In this document: positions 1-9,003 of the stretch, one piece after another
How the letters are laid out: every line of letters starts with the position of its first letter
Numbering within the stretch: the first letter of the stretch is position 1
Assembly: GCA_913056395.1 (NCBI GenBank)
Contig: CAJXMG010000003.1
Coordinates: 82,540 to 146,539, forward strand
DNA from: an uncultured bacterium
GTDB taxonomy: Bacteria > Planctomycetota > UBA8108 > UBA1146
Length of the DNA: 64,000 nucleotides
Direction: 5' to 3'
Notes under the pieces: model-generated
Database searches by the model: none
What the model was told of the DNA's origin: nothing
What the model saw: the letters and a program-made list of their open reading frames with translations, nothing else
Program-made: the position numbers and the translations under genes

Positions 1-1
1 G

Positions 2-79
2 GCGAAACGGATCGTGACGATTGAGGGAACTTTTGAATTCCAGATTCCCCATCGTCGAAGGTCGGGTGAGACACCATGA
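2..79 (+). CDS. 3' end of an upstream gene (partial)
   Basis: Frame 2 is open from the window edge and ends at a TGA that overlaps the ATG of the next gene (ATGA). This 4-bp overlap is how many neighbours in this window are joined. The visible tail is about 25 residues ending in ...RRRSGETP. Nothing in it identifies a family. The reading rests on the overlap and the open frame only. Confidence 0.35.
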   Translation, partial: AKRIVTIEGTFEFQIPHRRRSGETP

Positions 80-1584
80 ATGAGGATCTCCTCGAAATCA
101 TGAGCCTTTTTTCCCGACTGGGGGATCACAAAAGGTACAGAACCCAGTTGCTGGGCAAGTTGTTGAATCTCTTCAAATCAGGCCTTTCAGCAGAGCGTGC
201 ATTTCTATTGACCTTAACGGAGGGCCAGGAGTACCAGGTATGGTGTTCCCAAAGTTCAGGTGAAGCATTGGTCGCCAACGCTTCGGGGAATATCTCCCAC
301 CACGCACTGGCATTGGCTGCGAAATCGGACTCTCCCGCGATTTTTGAAAACACCCATCTGGATCGAAGGTTCCGAACTCTGGCTGAAGAGGAGAGCGGCA
401 ACAAAGTCCGCTGGATTCGTGTATTTCCGTTGAGGGCTCCGATGTCGACGACCTTTGTTTACCTCGATTCGAGGTTTGCTCAGGAAGCTCATAAGGAAAA
501 ACTGACACCCCTTGAAGAGGGAGTTCTGGAAATCTTGCGTCTGATATTGCAAGAGGAAAGCCTGCCCACGTCTGCAACCGTTACGGTTCCGAAGAATGAA
601 GTTCCTGAAGAGACAGAATCCACGACTGTAGAAACACAAAAACTGACGATAGAGGATCCTGTCATATTCGGATCCTTTGTGACCCGTTCACCGGACCTCA
701 TATCGGAGATCGGGGAATTGGAAAAAATCACCGCCACAGATATTCCGATCCTGATTTCCGGTGAAAGTGGAACAGGAAAAGAACTCCTCGCTCAGATGAT
801 CCATCAGCAAAGTGGGCGTGAGGGTGACTTCATCACGTTGCACTGTGGCACCATCAATGAATCATTGGCGGAGGTGGAACTGTTCGGCCATGAAAAAGGG
901 GCATTCACCGATGCTGTTGAAGAGCGATCAGGGCTTCTCGAACTGGCTTCAGGTGGAACCCTGTTCCTCGACGCCATCGAAGAGTCACCCGCTTTCTTGC
1001 AGGCGATGCTCTTGAGTGTCCTTCAAACGGGTCGTTACAGAAGAGTGGCTGGAGAGGTCGATCGGGAAGTCGACGTTCGTATCATCGCGACGATGGGCAC
1101 CGAAACCCCCGGGAATCAAATCAGGGAAGACCTCATCTATCGCCTTTCAGGATTCAGGATTCACCTTCCACCCTTGAGAGAGCGACCGGAAGATGTCCTG
1201 TTGATCCTCGACCATCTGTTGGAATCCCAGAATTGCACTGCAGTTATTTCACCCGAAGTCCAGGCTTTGCTTCTGACCCAATCATGGCCTGGAAACGGTT
1301 GGCAGGTCCGACATCTGGTTCAGCACATGGTCGCCAAAGGCGACATGGAAATTTCAGAAGAAACCCTCGCCACGGTGCTCGATGTCGAAAAGGCACCCCG
1401 TACATCAGAAGCTCCAGTGAGTGACCTGTTGGGGATGGCGGAGAGAGAGTTGATCCTTCGTGCCCTCGAGGAAACGGGGGGCAACAAGACGGAAGCATGC
1501 CAAAAACTGGGGATCTCCCGCCGTACACTTTATCGCCGACTGGAAAAGCATGGCCTTCTCACGGAAGAGAATGGCGAGTCCTGA
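76..1584 (+). CDS. sigma-54-type transcriptional activator (GAF-like, AAA+, Fis HTH) with altered catalytic motifs
   Basis: 502 residues. The N-terminal ~160 residues look like a GAF-type sensor. The AAA+ domain spans ~195-430: Walker A GESGTGKE at 229-236, a GAFTGA-like loop at 275-280, Walker B at 296-303, REDLIYRL at 350-357 and a WPGN motif near 404. A Fis-type helix-turn-helix (EETGGNKTEACQKLGISRRT region) lies at ~455-491. The family remodels sigma-54 RNA polymerase at enhancer-dependent promoters. Two key sites are changed. The loop reads GAFTDA, with Gly to Asp at the fifth position. Walker B reads LFLDAIEE, with the catalytic Glu replaced by Ala at 300. The ATPase may therefore be weak or the protein may act as a plain DNA-binding regulator. 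There is no receiver domain. The ATG overlaps the stop of the preceding frame. Confidence 0.85.
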   Translation: MNEDLLEIMSLFSRLGDHKRYRTQLLGKLLNLFKSGLSAERAFLLTLTEGQEYQVWCSQSSGEALVANASGNISHHALALAAKSDSPAIFENTHLDRRFRTLAEEESGNKVRWIRVFPLRAPMSTTFVYLDSRFAQEAHKEKLTPLEEGVLEILRLILQEESLPTSATVTVPKNEVPEETESTTVETQKLTIEDPVIFGSFVTRSPDLISEIGELEKITATDIPILISGESGTGKELLAQMIHQQSGREGDFITLHCGTINESLAEVELFGHEKGAFTDAVEERSGLLELASGGTLFLDAIEESPAFLQAMLLSVLQTGRYRRVAGEVDREVDVRIIATMGTETPGNQIREDLIYRLSGFRIHLPPLRERPEDVLLILDHLLESQNCTAVISPEVQALLLTQSWPGNGWQVRHLVQHMVAKGDMEISEETLATVLDVEKAPRTSEAPVSDLLGMAERELILRALEETGGNKTEACQKLGISRRTLYRRLEKHGLLTEENGES

Positions 1585-1617
1585 TTCAACGTTGTGGGGC
1601 TGTGATCAGGACTGTTC

Positions 1618-2616
1618 TCAGGATTGCAACGCTTGACGCCAGCCATCACAGATCACGTCGACAGAAGGAATTCGATCCGCTTCAAGCTTCTTGTTGAAGG
1701 GAGAAGGGCTGTCCGGATAGGTGATCCGTGTGACCGGCCCATCCAGATTCCAGATCGCTTCGTCACTGATCCTCGCGGCCAGCTCCGCACCAAAACCACA
1801 GGTACGAGTGGCTTCATGGGTGATAGCCACATGCTCTGTTTTCTCGATGGATTGCAGTATCGGATCGAGATCGAGGGGGGAGAGAACGGGCAGGTCGATG
1901 ACTTCGATCTCGACCCCTTCTGCAGCCATAATCTCAGCCGCTTCCAGAACCCGGTGCGTCATCCAACCCCATGAGATGGAAGTCAAATCCTTGCCTGAAC
2001 GCCGCACATTGGCTTCGCCAACCACACGGTCCTTGATTTCGGTTCCCTTGAGGTCTGTCCGCTCACGTCGATACAGAAACTTGTGTTCAAAGTAGATGAC
2101 TGGATTGGGGTCCTTGATGGCGGATCGGAGCAATCGGTAGGCGTCGTCAGAGAAAGCCGGTGCCACAACCTTGAGCCCGGGTGAGTGCAGGAACCAGGAT
2201 TCCACATTCTGTGAGTGGAATGCACCCGCACCCATACCACCACCACCCGGCATGCGTATGACGAGTGGAACGGCACACTCTGTGCGCCAGTACATCTTGG
2301 CGGCGACATTGACCAATTGGTTGAAGCCACAGGAGATGAAATCTGCAAACTGCATTTCGATCACAGGGCGTTGGCCGAGGATCGCTGCACCGGTGGCGAT
2401 GCCAATCGTTCCACTCTCCGCTATGGGAGTGTTGCGCACTCGCTGGGGGCCAAACTCATCCAGAAAACCCTTGGTAATCTTGAAGGCTCCACCGTGTCCG
2501 GCGATATCTTGCCCCATCAACATGACAGAAGGGTCATGGCGCATCTCATCACGCAGGGCGTGGGAGAGGGCCTCGATGTAGAGAACATTCTCTTCGATCG
2601 TCATCTCATTCGGCAT
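1618..2616 (-). CDS. 2-oxo-acid dehydrogenase E1 component, beta subunit
   Basis: About 332 residues from the ATG at 2616, which overlaps the end of the alpha-subunit gene; another in-frame ATG lies at 2604. A longer upstream start at 2667 would sit inside the alpha gene and is less likely. The sequence is a transketolase-like pyrimidine-binding domain plus C-terminal domain: EALSHALRDEMRHDPSVMLMGQDI near the start, then RVRNTPIAESGTIGIATGAA, IEMQFADF and MPGGGGMGAGAFHSQ. With the alpha subunit it forms the thiamine-diphosphate E1 of a pyruvate, acetoin or branched-chain 2-oxo-acid dehydrogenase. The substrate cannot be assigned from sequence alone. No E2 or E3 gene is next to it. Confidence 0.9.
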   Translation of the reverse strand: MPNEMTIEENVLYIEALSHALRDEMRHDPSVMLMGQDIAGHGGAFKITKGFLDEFGPQRVRNTPIAESGTIGIATGAAILGQRPVIEMQFADFISCGFNQLVNVAAKMYWRTECAVPLVIRMPGGGGMGAGAFHSQNVESWFLHSPGLKVVAPAFSDDAYRLLRSAIKDPNPVIYFEHKFLYRRERTDLKGTEIKDRVVGEANVRRSGKDLTSISWGWMTHRVLEAAEIMAAEGVEIEVIDLPVLSPLDLDPILQSIEKTEHVAITHEATRTCGFGAELAARISDEAIWNLDGPVTRITYPDSPSPFNKKLEADRIPSVDVICDGWRQALQS

Positions 2617-3736
2617 GGATGCTCCGATCGCTGTTCGGTTCCGGCTCCGGCATCGACATGGCTTCATCGACCACTTCCATGATCAGGGCCGCACACTTTT
2701 CGCGGATTTCTTCAAGCCAGGCTCTCGAGACGATTCCGCCATTCACCAATCGGGTTTCGATCAGATCCATGGGGTCATTCTCGAGGTAGCCCTTGAGTTC
2801 ATCCCCTGGCACCTGATCGAGGGAATCGTCTCCCTCGGAGTGACCCCGATGTCGTCCGACATGTGCCTCCACAAGAGTGGGGCCTTCTCCGGATCGAGCA
2901 CGCTGGACCGCCTCCTGCATTACCTGGTGCATGGCGATGGGGTCATTGCCGTCGACTTCGACTCCTGGCATTCCATAGCCGATGGCTCGGCTGGCGAGGT
3001 TGTCACAGGCGTATTGCTGGGAAGTGGGGGTTGAGAAGGCCCAGTGGTTATTTTCGATGATCAGAATGAACGGGAGCTTCCAGACGGACGCAATATTGAG
3101 TCCCTCATGGAAGTCACCGGTGGAAGTGGCGCCTTCACCGATGAAGTTGATCGCCACCCGATCACTTTTCTGTTGTTGAAAAGACAACGCCGCACCGGCA
3201 GCCACCGGAATCATCGATCCCAGATGACTGATCATGCCGATATGAATCAGGCCATGTTCCGGCTCCATATGGTTGTAGTGGTAGGAACGCTCATGTCCGG
3301 CGGAGTAGCCGTGTTGACGGCCGAGCATTTGACAGGCGAGCCGAAACAGTCGCTCCCGTGAGTCTCCACCCAGAGGCTGGCGAATCAGATTCATGTTCGA
3401 TGGGAAGATCTCGGGTATGAGACTCTCGATGTCCACGTAGTGCCGGAGGATCGCTCCCGCATCCCTGTGGAGGCTGACCAGGGCGTCCCCTTTTTCGATG
3501 GCACTCGCTGCGGCAACTGTGGCGGCTTCATTGCCAACCGATGAGTACCACTTGGAGAGCGCACCGGTCTTGAACATCTTTTCGTATCGCAGGTCCCATT
3601 CGCGGGTGAGTCGCATGTAGGCATGCATCTCGCGAAGAGCGTGGTCCGAACCGGTATCTAGCCATGCGGCTGCCGGCGAAACCTCTGGAGGGGCACCTGT
3701 GTTGCTGGTTGAGGAGTTGGCTGGTTGATCCATCAT
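2606..3736 (-). CDS. 2-oxo-acid dehydrogenase E1 component, alpha subunit
   Basis: 376 residues. It binds thiamine diphosphate through the classical motif that begins GEGATSTGDFHEGLN and ends at the NN pair about 30 residues later. Other family signatures are RLTREWDLRYEKMFKTG near residue 45 and GRHRGHSEGDDSLDQVP near 295. The gene overlaps the beta subunit downstream by a few bases and starts 12 bp after the upstream hypothetical gene, so the four minus-strand genes from 6369 to 1618 are probably one operon. The enzyme would decarboxylate a 2-oxo acid and pass the acyl group to a lipoyl E2. Missing E2 and E3 suggests they are encoded elsewhere. Confidence 0.9.
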   Translation of the reverse strand: MMDQPANSSTSNTGAPPEVSPAAAWLDTGSDHALREMHAYMRLTREWDLRYEKMFKTGALSKWYSSVGNEAATVAAASAIEKGDALVSLHRDAGAILRHYVDIESLIPEIFPSNMNLIRQPLGGDSRERLFRLACQMLGRQHGYSAGHERSYHYNHMEPEHGLIHIGMISHLGSMIPVAAGAALSFQQQKSDRVAINFIGEGATSTGDFHEGLNIASVWKLPFILIIENNHWAFSTPTSQQYACDNLASRAIGYGMPGVEVDGNDPIAMHQVMQEAVQRARSGEGPTLVEAHVGRHRGHSEGDDSLDQVPGDELKGYLENDPMDLIETRLVNGGIVSRAWLEEIREKCAALIMEVVDEAMSMPEPEPNSDRSIHAE

Positions 3737-3748
3737 GCGGGGATGGTA

Positions 3749-4435
3749 TCAGCGACCTTCCTCCGTGGCCACTCCGTCTGTGGAGGCTTGGGCAGGAAAC
3801 ACGATTTTTCCATGGCGGTAAGGCTCGAGAAGGCTGGCATCTGAAGCCTCCTGGTCCTTCCAGAGGGTCCGGAAACGTGCAGGCTCACCTCGCCAGCGGC
3901 GTTGGGTCTTTTCGTCGAACTCGACTCGAAATTCCTTTTTTGCCCGCTCCGGTCCGATGTTGAGGAGAACCGGTTCCGAGTCGGGAGAGACGGGCCTGAG
4001 CTTGAGGGTGTCACCCTGAACCAGACTGCCGACCAGATCGGTCGGCTGGGTGGAAGGGGGTAACTGGTGCAACACCAGACGAATCAGCGGGCTGCGATGG
4101 AGTGCCACGGTCTCTTGCAAAAGGATCGCTTTTTGAAGCCGCAATTCTTCTACGCGACCCGCAAGCAGGGTGGGCTGGGCAGAGGATCCCGGATTCCATT
4201 CCACCGCACCGCAAACGAACAATCCCGCTTTGCCCTCGATGTCCTGAACCGGCAGACCTGCGAGGATCAGACCAGGTTGTGCAGCGAGAGGCTGCGAAAC
4301 TTCGACTTCAAGGATCAGTCCAGCCCACGGGGAGGTGTTACCAAAATCCAATTTGCCTGTGGGCCAATTGAAGATGACCACTGTGGCAAGGATCAGAAGC
4401 GGCAACCACGTGCGGACAAAAGAACTCAGGGACAT
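3749..4435 (-). CDS. hypothetical protein with one N-terminal membrane segment
   Basis: About 228 residues from the ATG at 4435; a GTG at 4450 is an alternative. Both starts overlap the end of the cytochrome gene. The N-terminus (SFVRTWLPLLILATVVIFNW) is a signal anchor. The rest looks periplasmic, rich in beta-type sequence, and ends with a charged segment (RFRTLWKDQEASDASLLEPY). I do not recognise a family. Its place between a multiheme cytochrome and an E1 dehydrogenase suggests co-expression only. Confidence 0.7.
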   Translation of the reverse strand: MSLSSFVRTWLPLLILATVVIFNWPTGKLDFGNTSPWAGLILEVEVSQPLAAQPGLILAGLPVQDIEGKAGLFVCGAVEWNPGSSAQPTLLAGRVEELRLQKAILLQETVALHRSPLIRLVLHQLPPSTQPTDLVGSLVQGDTLKLRPVSPDSEPVLLNIGPERAKKEFRVEFDEKTQRRWRGEPARFRTLWKDQEASDASLLEPYRHGKIVFPAQASTDGVATEEGR

Positions 4436-6369
4436 GGATACTCGTAGCACCTGAGGAAGTCGGGGGTTGGATCATTCCCGCAATCGGGCCAGGGTGCCGA
4501 AGGGGCAGCTCCGATTCCGAAGAGAGCATTCAGTGCATAGATCACATCCGAGATGTTCAAGCTGCTGTCATCGTTGACGTCACCGGCAATGGGGCAGGTA
4601 CCGAAGTCCGCACCCATGAAGAGCCAACCCAACAGAGTGATGGAATCGGACAGATCGATGGAGTTGTCGAGATTGGTATCTCCCCTGACAAAGGGTTCCA
4701 ACCCCAATTCGACGTTGTACTCATCCATCAGAACGGGAGGTCCCTTGTCCTGTTGGAGCCATTGCTCGTAAAGGATGTCTCCCGCGTCATTGGTCACATT
4801 CTCGTTTTTCAGGAACTCGATGTATTCCTTCGACGCAGTTTGGTACCAAACGCGGACATCGAGGAGGACCGACTCATTGGGAATGTCGTAGTAGGTGTCA
4901 TGCCAATGCTGACCATCCGGATAGAAGATTCCCACGGGCTCCGCCTGCACCGATTCAAAGCCCGCATTGGTGAATCCCATCGGCGGGATTCGGTTGTCCT
5001 TGTAGATCTTGTTGTTGAGTGCGAAGTGGAAGGAGGGACCTTCATCCAGTCCACTGACTTCAGCGGAGTGGGCATCCAGACCATGTTTTGCCTCGAAGAC
5101 GGTGGTCGTCGAGGATTCCAGAACAGCAGTACTGAAGTTGTACTCTCCATGGTGGGCGAGGGTCATTCCAAAGGCATTGCGGAAGTGGACCTCAATCCAC
5201 ATTCTGCGCCCTTCGGGGTATCCGGTGGGCAACTTGTGGCCTGACATATTGATCACCCGAACCTTGATCTGCCCATTTTCGACGGTGACTTCCAGATCAC
5301 TGGCGTCTTCCAGCATGGCGATGTTCCTCGCCTTTGCTGCTTCGATCTGCGTCGGGTCCATATAGGCGGGGGTATCCCACAAGAGGTAGCTGGTGTCGAG
5401 GGCATGAATGGCGTCGAGGACCCAGGTCTGTGTTCCCATGAAGTAGTGACGGGCTAGATCCGGTCTGGCCGGGTAGCCCATGTTGCAGCCGATCGCATTG
5501 ATTCGCGGCATGTGGCAATCCTGACAGGAACTGACATTGGGATTGTTGCCGCCGAAGCGTCCGCCCATATCCACTGGGCCCTGTGCAAACAGGCTCTGGC
5601 TCCACTCTCCGTAGGTTCTTTCGACAGGGAATTCCTCTGCCGGGTCATGGGTGTCGTGGGGAGCGTCGAGATCATTCATGACGAAGGAGTCGCCCACTCG
5701 CTGGTATGCAGGATTGGAAACGTCATGGCAGGTTCTGCACAAACGCGATGAGCTGTGGAAGGGGGACTGGATCGCCGGATGGAAAGGAAAACCGGAACCC
5801 AGATTGTAGGGGCCTCGGCGTCGGTCGACAGGATCGACGACGAATTGCCCGGTATGTGCCTGGGCTGGAATCTCATCGAGTGCATTGAGAATGCCGAGAT
5901 CGATCGTAGGACTTTGACCACTGACATATTCCGGGTCGACCATGCGATGGCACAGGTTGCAGGTCACTCCGTCAAAATCATTGACCCCGGAAAGATTGGA
6001 TCCATCCGTCGGAGTACTGTTGCCGGCAAGCCATGCTCCGGGAGTGTGGCAGCGCAAACAGAGATCGCCGGACTCGGCGGCATCCTGGTTGGCGATGGCA
6101 AGGCATGCATGAAAGAGCGGGTCTCTTCCCGCCTGTGCCATGATGCTGGTCTTCCAGGTGTCGACGGGTGAATGAGCGAAATTGGAATGGCACAGGTTGC
6201 ACGCACTGCCGGCGATGATGGGTTCACTGAGTGCCCCCGGTTGTGTACCGGGTTGAGCCCAATCCTTGATCGTGGTTGGAATGGGCAGATTTTGTGCCTG
6301 CGACATGGAGGGGAAACCCCAGAGTGTGAGACAACAGATTCCCAGAATCAGTTTCAAATTCAGTTTCAA
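4426..6369 (-). CDS. secreted pentaheme cytochrome c with C-terminal dockerin-like repeats
   Basis: 647 residues. A signal peptide covers ~1-25 (cleavage near SMSQA-QN). Five CxxCH heme-binding motifs are visible: CNLCH 57-61, CLRCH 104-108, CNLCH 137-141, CRTCH 211-215 and CQDCH 282-286. The first half resembles the multiheme 'cytochrome c554 / perchlorate reductase-like' tetraheme fold. A beta-rich region follows (~350-560). The C-terminal ~85 residues hold two dockerin-like calcium loops (RGDTNLDNSIDLSDS and DVNDDSSLNISDV), a common ending of secreted proteins in Planctomycetota. Likely role: extracytoplasmic electron transfer, perhaps anchored through the dockerin part. It heads the operon leading to the E1 genes. 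About 155 bp without a gene separate it from the next gene upstream. Confidence 0.85.
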   Translation of the reverse strand: MKLNLKLILGICCLTLWGFPSMSQAQNLPIPTTIKDWAQPGTQPGALSEPIIAGSACNLCHSNFAHSPVDTWKTSIMAQAGRDPLFHACLAIANQDAAESGDLCLRCHTPGAWLAGNSTPTDGSNLSGVNDFDGVTCNLCHRMVDPEYVSGQSPTIDLGILNALDEIPAQAHTGQFVVDPVDRRRGPYNLGSGFPFHPAIQSPFHSSSRLCRTCHDVSNPAYQRVGDSFVMNDLDAPHDTHDPAEEFPVERTYGEWSQSLFAQGPVDMGGRFGGNNPNVSSCQDCHMPRINAIGCNMGYPARPDLARHYFMGTQTWVLDAIHALDTSYLLWDTPAYMDPTQIEAAKARNIAMLEDASDLEVTVENGQIKVRVINMSGHKLPTGYPEGRRMWIEVHFRNAFGMTLAHHGEYNFSTAVLESSTTTVFEAKHGLDAHSAEVSGLDEGPSFHFALNNKIYKDNRIPPMGFTNAGFESVQAEPVGIFYPDGQHWHDTYYDIPNESVLLDVRVWYQTASKEYIEFLKNENVTNDAGDILYEQWLQQDKGPPVLMDEYNVELGLEPFVRGDTNLDNSIDLSDSITLLGWLFMGADFGTCPIAGDVNDDSSLNISDVIYALNALFGIGAAPSAPWPDCGNDPTPDFLRCYEYPCP

Positions 6370-6523
6370 ACCGTCACTCCACCATCGAACGCTTGGGAGG
6401 TTCCCGATTCCCTGCGGCTGTTGAATTCAGCCACAACGTCTCAATCAAGAATACACCATTTTGAAACACTCACCCAATGAGACTGGAGAAGTGAAGCCAA
6501 TCATGACACTCATGGCCGGAATG

Positions 6524-7561
6524 TTACCCGGTCAGCCAGCCCTCTGATTGCAGGAGGGAGCGCATCTCCGAAATGTTCAATTGCGGGGCCAGGTCACTGC
6601 GTAACTGAAAATCCTCGGCAACCGGTTCGCCACCCGGAGATGTGGAGGAGGAGGTGGAGTAGGGGGGCTGAACAACGAGGTGGCTGCCAAAGTCTGTCAG
6701 TCGGGGGCTTTCCGAAATCGCAGTCAAAACCTCGTGCTGTTTCTCTCCGGGCCTCATCCCAATCACCTCCTGATTTGCCTCTTCGGAGATGGCATGTGCA
6801 AGAACATCGATTCTGCATGCGGGTGAGCGGGGGATGTGAATCTCTCCTCCTTCACTCCGGGAAAGGCATCTGTGAAAGGCATCGACAAGTTCATTTTGGC
6901 CGATCCAGAAACGGGTCATCGCAGGATAGGTGATGGTCAGGCAACCTTTTTTTGCCTGTTCGATAAAGAGGGGAACAACACTGCCTTTGCTACCGATCAT
7001 ATTGCCATGACGAATCACGTCGAAGCGGGTATTGCCCGCCCTTTCCCGGTCGGCATTCAGCAACTCCAACTCCATCATGAACTTGGTGTTCCCGTAAACG
7101 TTGGCAGGGTCTACGGCCTTGTCTGTTGAGCTGGCGATGACCCGATCCACCTTTTGGGCGAGGGCTGCTTCCACAACATTCCGTGTTCCCAGAACATTGG
7201 TTTTGTGTGCTTCGATGGGGTGCTGTTCTGCGAGATGGACATGCTTCATCGCAGCCGTATGAAAAACGACGGACACATCTTTCAGGGAGTGGGTGATTTG
7301 ATCGAGATCTCGGACATCGCCAATGACGGAGCGAACCCGGGCAGGATCAAATTCGGGATCGAGCTGTAACTCATGGTGTTTCTGTTCGTCCCTTGAATAG
7401 ATGAGGATCTCTTCCGCGTCCGTTTCCGCGAGCAACCAGCGAGTCAGGGTTTTGCCGGTAGTTCCGGTTCCCCCGGTGATCAACACCCGCTTTCCCCGCA
7501 GATCAGGGGGCAATTCTCGGGCGGCGGCGGATCCAGGGTTGGGGTCGCGGGAATCGGACAA
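6524..7561 (-). CDS. CapD/PseB-type nucleotide-sugar 4,6-dehydratase (polysaccharide biosynthesis)
   Basis: 345 residues, an extended SDR of the polysaccharide-biosynthesis CapD family. The NAD-binding glycine motif GKRVLITGGTGTTGKTLTRW starts near residue 24. The family signature TAAMKHVHLAEQHPIEAHKTN follows at ~105, and the catalytic region is SSTDKAVDPANVYGNTK near 145. The short form (no membrane domain) fits UDP-GlcNAc 4,6-dehydratases of the PseB/FlaA1 group, which start synthesis of unusual acetamido sugars. The start is TTG, with GAGGA about 7 bases upstream. No other sugar genes are adjacent, so the product sugar is unknown. Confidence 0.85.
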   Translation of the reverse strand: MSDSRDPNPGSAAARELPPDLRGKRVLITGGTGTTGKTLTRWLLAETDAEEILIYSRDEQKHHELQLDPEFDPARVRSVIGDVRDLDQITHSLKDVSVVFHTAAMKHVHLAEQHPIEAHKTNVLGTRNVVEAALAQKVDRVIASSTDKAVDPANVYGNTKFMMELELLNADRERAGNTRFDVIRHGNMIGSKGSVVPLFIEQAKKGCLTITYPAMTRFWIGQNELVDAFHRCLSRSEGGEIHIPRSPACRIDVLAHAISEEANQEVIGMRPGEKQHEVLTAISESPRLTDFGSHLVVQPPYSTSSSTSPGGEPVAEDFQLRSDLAPQLNISEMRSLLQSEGWLTG

Positions 7562-7819
7562 GGATCATTCCTCTTCAGGCTTTCCGCCGAGGGGGGGAGT
7601 TTGGCAAGGGGCAGTGTGCCTGCCGGAATTCGCCGAGACAACAGATCTGGAGTTCTCCGTGGCTTCCAGAGGCCTGTTTCAGGGGGGTATCGAGCGGATT
7701 CTGGCCTTCTGGACTTCGTTTCCCTTGACGATCTGCAGGCAGGATGGTCCCATCTTGGACTGCCTGCGATCAGGGGCAACAAGGACTGATCATTGACGGA
7801 TTCAGGAAGCGAGAGCGTC

Positions 7820-7996
7820 GTGGCCAAGAACAAGAACACCGAATATGTCTGGCTTCAGTGCACGGAGACAGGTGACCTCAACTACAGAACTTCCATCAAT
7901 GCCAAGGGTGGAATTCCTGAGGGTTTGAAGGAGGGCTTGAAGAAGTACTCTCCGCGTCTTCGCAAGCACACCGTTCACAAGATCAAACGCAAGTAG
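7820..7996 (+). CDS. rpmG: 50S ribosomal protein bL33 (zinc-less form)
   Basis: About 58 residues from a GTG at 7820 preceded by AGGAAG at 10 bases. A TTG at 7793 would add nine residues. The sequence (YVWLQCTETGDLNYRTS then KKYSPRLRKHTVHKIKRK) matches bL33. Of the four zinc cysteines in the C+ form only the first is kept (CTETG instead of CxxC, and YSPRL instead of CxxC). This is therefore a C-minus form that does not need zinc. An insertion rich in Gly and Lys (GGIPEGLKEGLKK) lies in the middle. Confidence 0.85.
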   Translation: MAKNKNTEYVWLQCTETGDLNYRTSINAKGGIPEGLKEGLKKYSPRLRKHTVHKIKRK

Positions 7997-8246
7997 CGCT
8001 GCGCACGCCGCTTCCGTATCAGGTGCGGCTTGCCCATCCAAAACAGCCAACAGATTTCCTTCGGCATCTGCTTTCGGGCGGGTGCCGATCGTTTTTTGTT
8101 GGGACCGGCCCCGATTCTGTTGCCGATTATTCAGGATCTGTACACCTGAATTCCCTGCCCGTTTCTTGGCGGTTTCCTCCCACTCTGCGGATCTGATTTG
8201 TCCCAAGGGATAAATTTGATGCGTCAGGGATGGGAAGGAAATGATC

Positions 8247-9002
8247 ATGGAAAAACCAGTGGTTTGGATACTGGGAGCCGGTGGCGGCGTTGGCGGGTGC
8301 GTGGCCCAGCAGCTTTCCGCAGCCGGCTGGAAAATTGTCGCAAGCGGGAGAGATCCCGAAAAATTTGGTGCAGCCTCACAAGGCACCGCCGATTGGGTTT
8401 CTCTTCCGCTCGACGCCTGTGACCCCCAGCAGATGGACGCGGGAGCCAAGAAAATCCTCGAGGATTGCGGTCGCCTCGACGCTGTCGTCGTGGCTGTCGG
8501 TTCCATCTTCCTCAAACCTTTGCATGCGACGACACCCGAGCAGTTTTCAGAGACGGTGAATGCCAACCTGTTGCCGGCATTTCACGCACTGAGATACTCG
8601 ATTCCAGGAATGATGCGCCAGAAGGGCGGGCGCGTGGTGCTCTTCTCATCCGCTGCAGCGCAGGTGGGAATGGCCAACCATGGAGCAATATCGGCAGCCA
8701 AGTCCGCCGTCGAAGGGCTCGCACTGGCGGCCTCCTCGACTTACGCAAAACGGGGAATCCGCATCAACACCATCGCTCCCGGTTTGACCGATACACCGAT
8801 GGCTGAATCCTTGCTGGCTGATGAAAGTCGCAGGGCGATCAGTGACGGAATGCATCCGGTGGGCAGGGTAGGAAGAGCGGAAGAGGTGGCAAAGGTCGCT
8901 TCATGGCTCGTCAGTGAAGCCCCCGACTGGATGACCGGGCAGGTGATTGGAGTCGATGGGGGATTGGCCAGGCTTCGATCTCAGGAAACCCGCAAAGTCT
9001 GA
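8247..9002 (+). CDS. short-chain dehydrogenase/reductase family protein lacking the catalytic Tyr
   Basis: About 251 residues from the ATG at 8247, which has AGGA at 7 bases; the ATG at 8241 is too close to it. Counting from 8241, the glycine-rich cofactor motif is ILGAGGGVGG (10-19), a Ser-rich segment FSSAAA is at 135-140 and IAPGLTDTPM at 178-187. In classical SDRs the active site is YxxxK. Here the segment reads HGAISAAKSAVEG, so Ile150 stands where Tyr is expected while Lys154 is kept. The fold is clear but the usual proton donor is missing, so activity is uncertain. The C-terminus (TGQVIGVDGGLARL) is normal for the family. Confidence 0.8.
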   Translation: MEKPVVWILGAGGGVGGCVAQQLSAAGWKIVASGRDPEKFGAASQGTADWVSLPLDACDPQQMDAGAKKILEDCGRLDAVVVAVGSIFLKPLHATTPEQFSETVNANLLPAFHALRYSIPGMMRQKGGRVVLFSSAAAQVGMANHGAISAAKSAVEGLALAASSTYAKRGIRINTIAPGLTDTPMAESLLADESRRAISDGMHPVGRVGRAEEVAKVASWLVSEAPDWMTGQVIGVDGGLARLRSQETRKV

Positions 9003-9003
9003 T

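Noticed and set aside
7802..8566. Minus-strand 254-codon frame across the bL33 gene and the start of the SDR gene
   Set aside because: It is antisense to two supported genes, and the sequence is low in hydrophobic pattern with many Arg, Ser and Pro.
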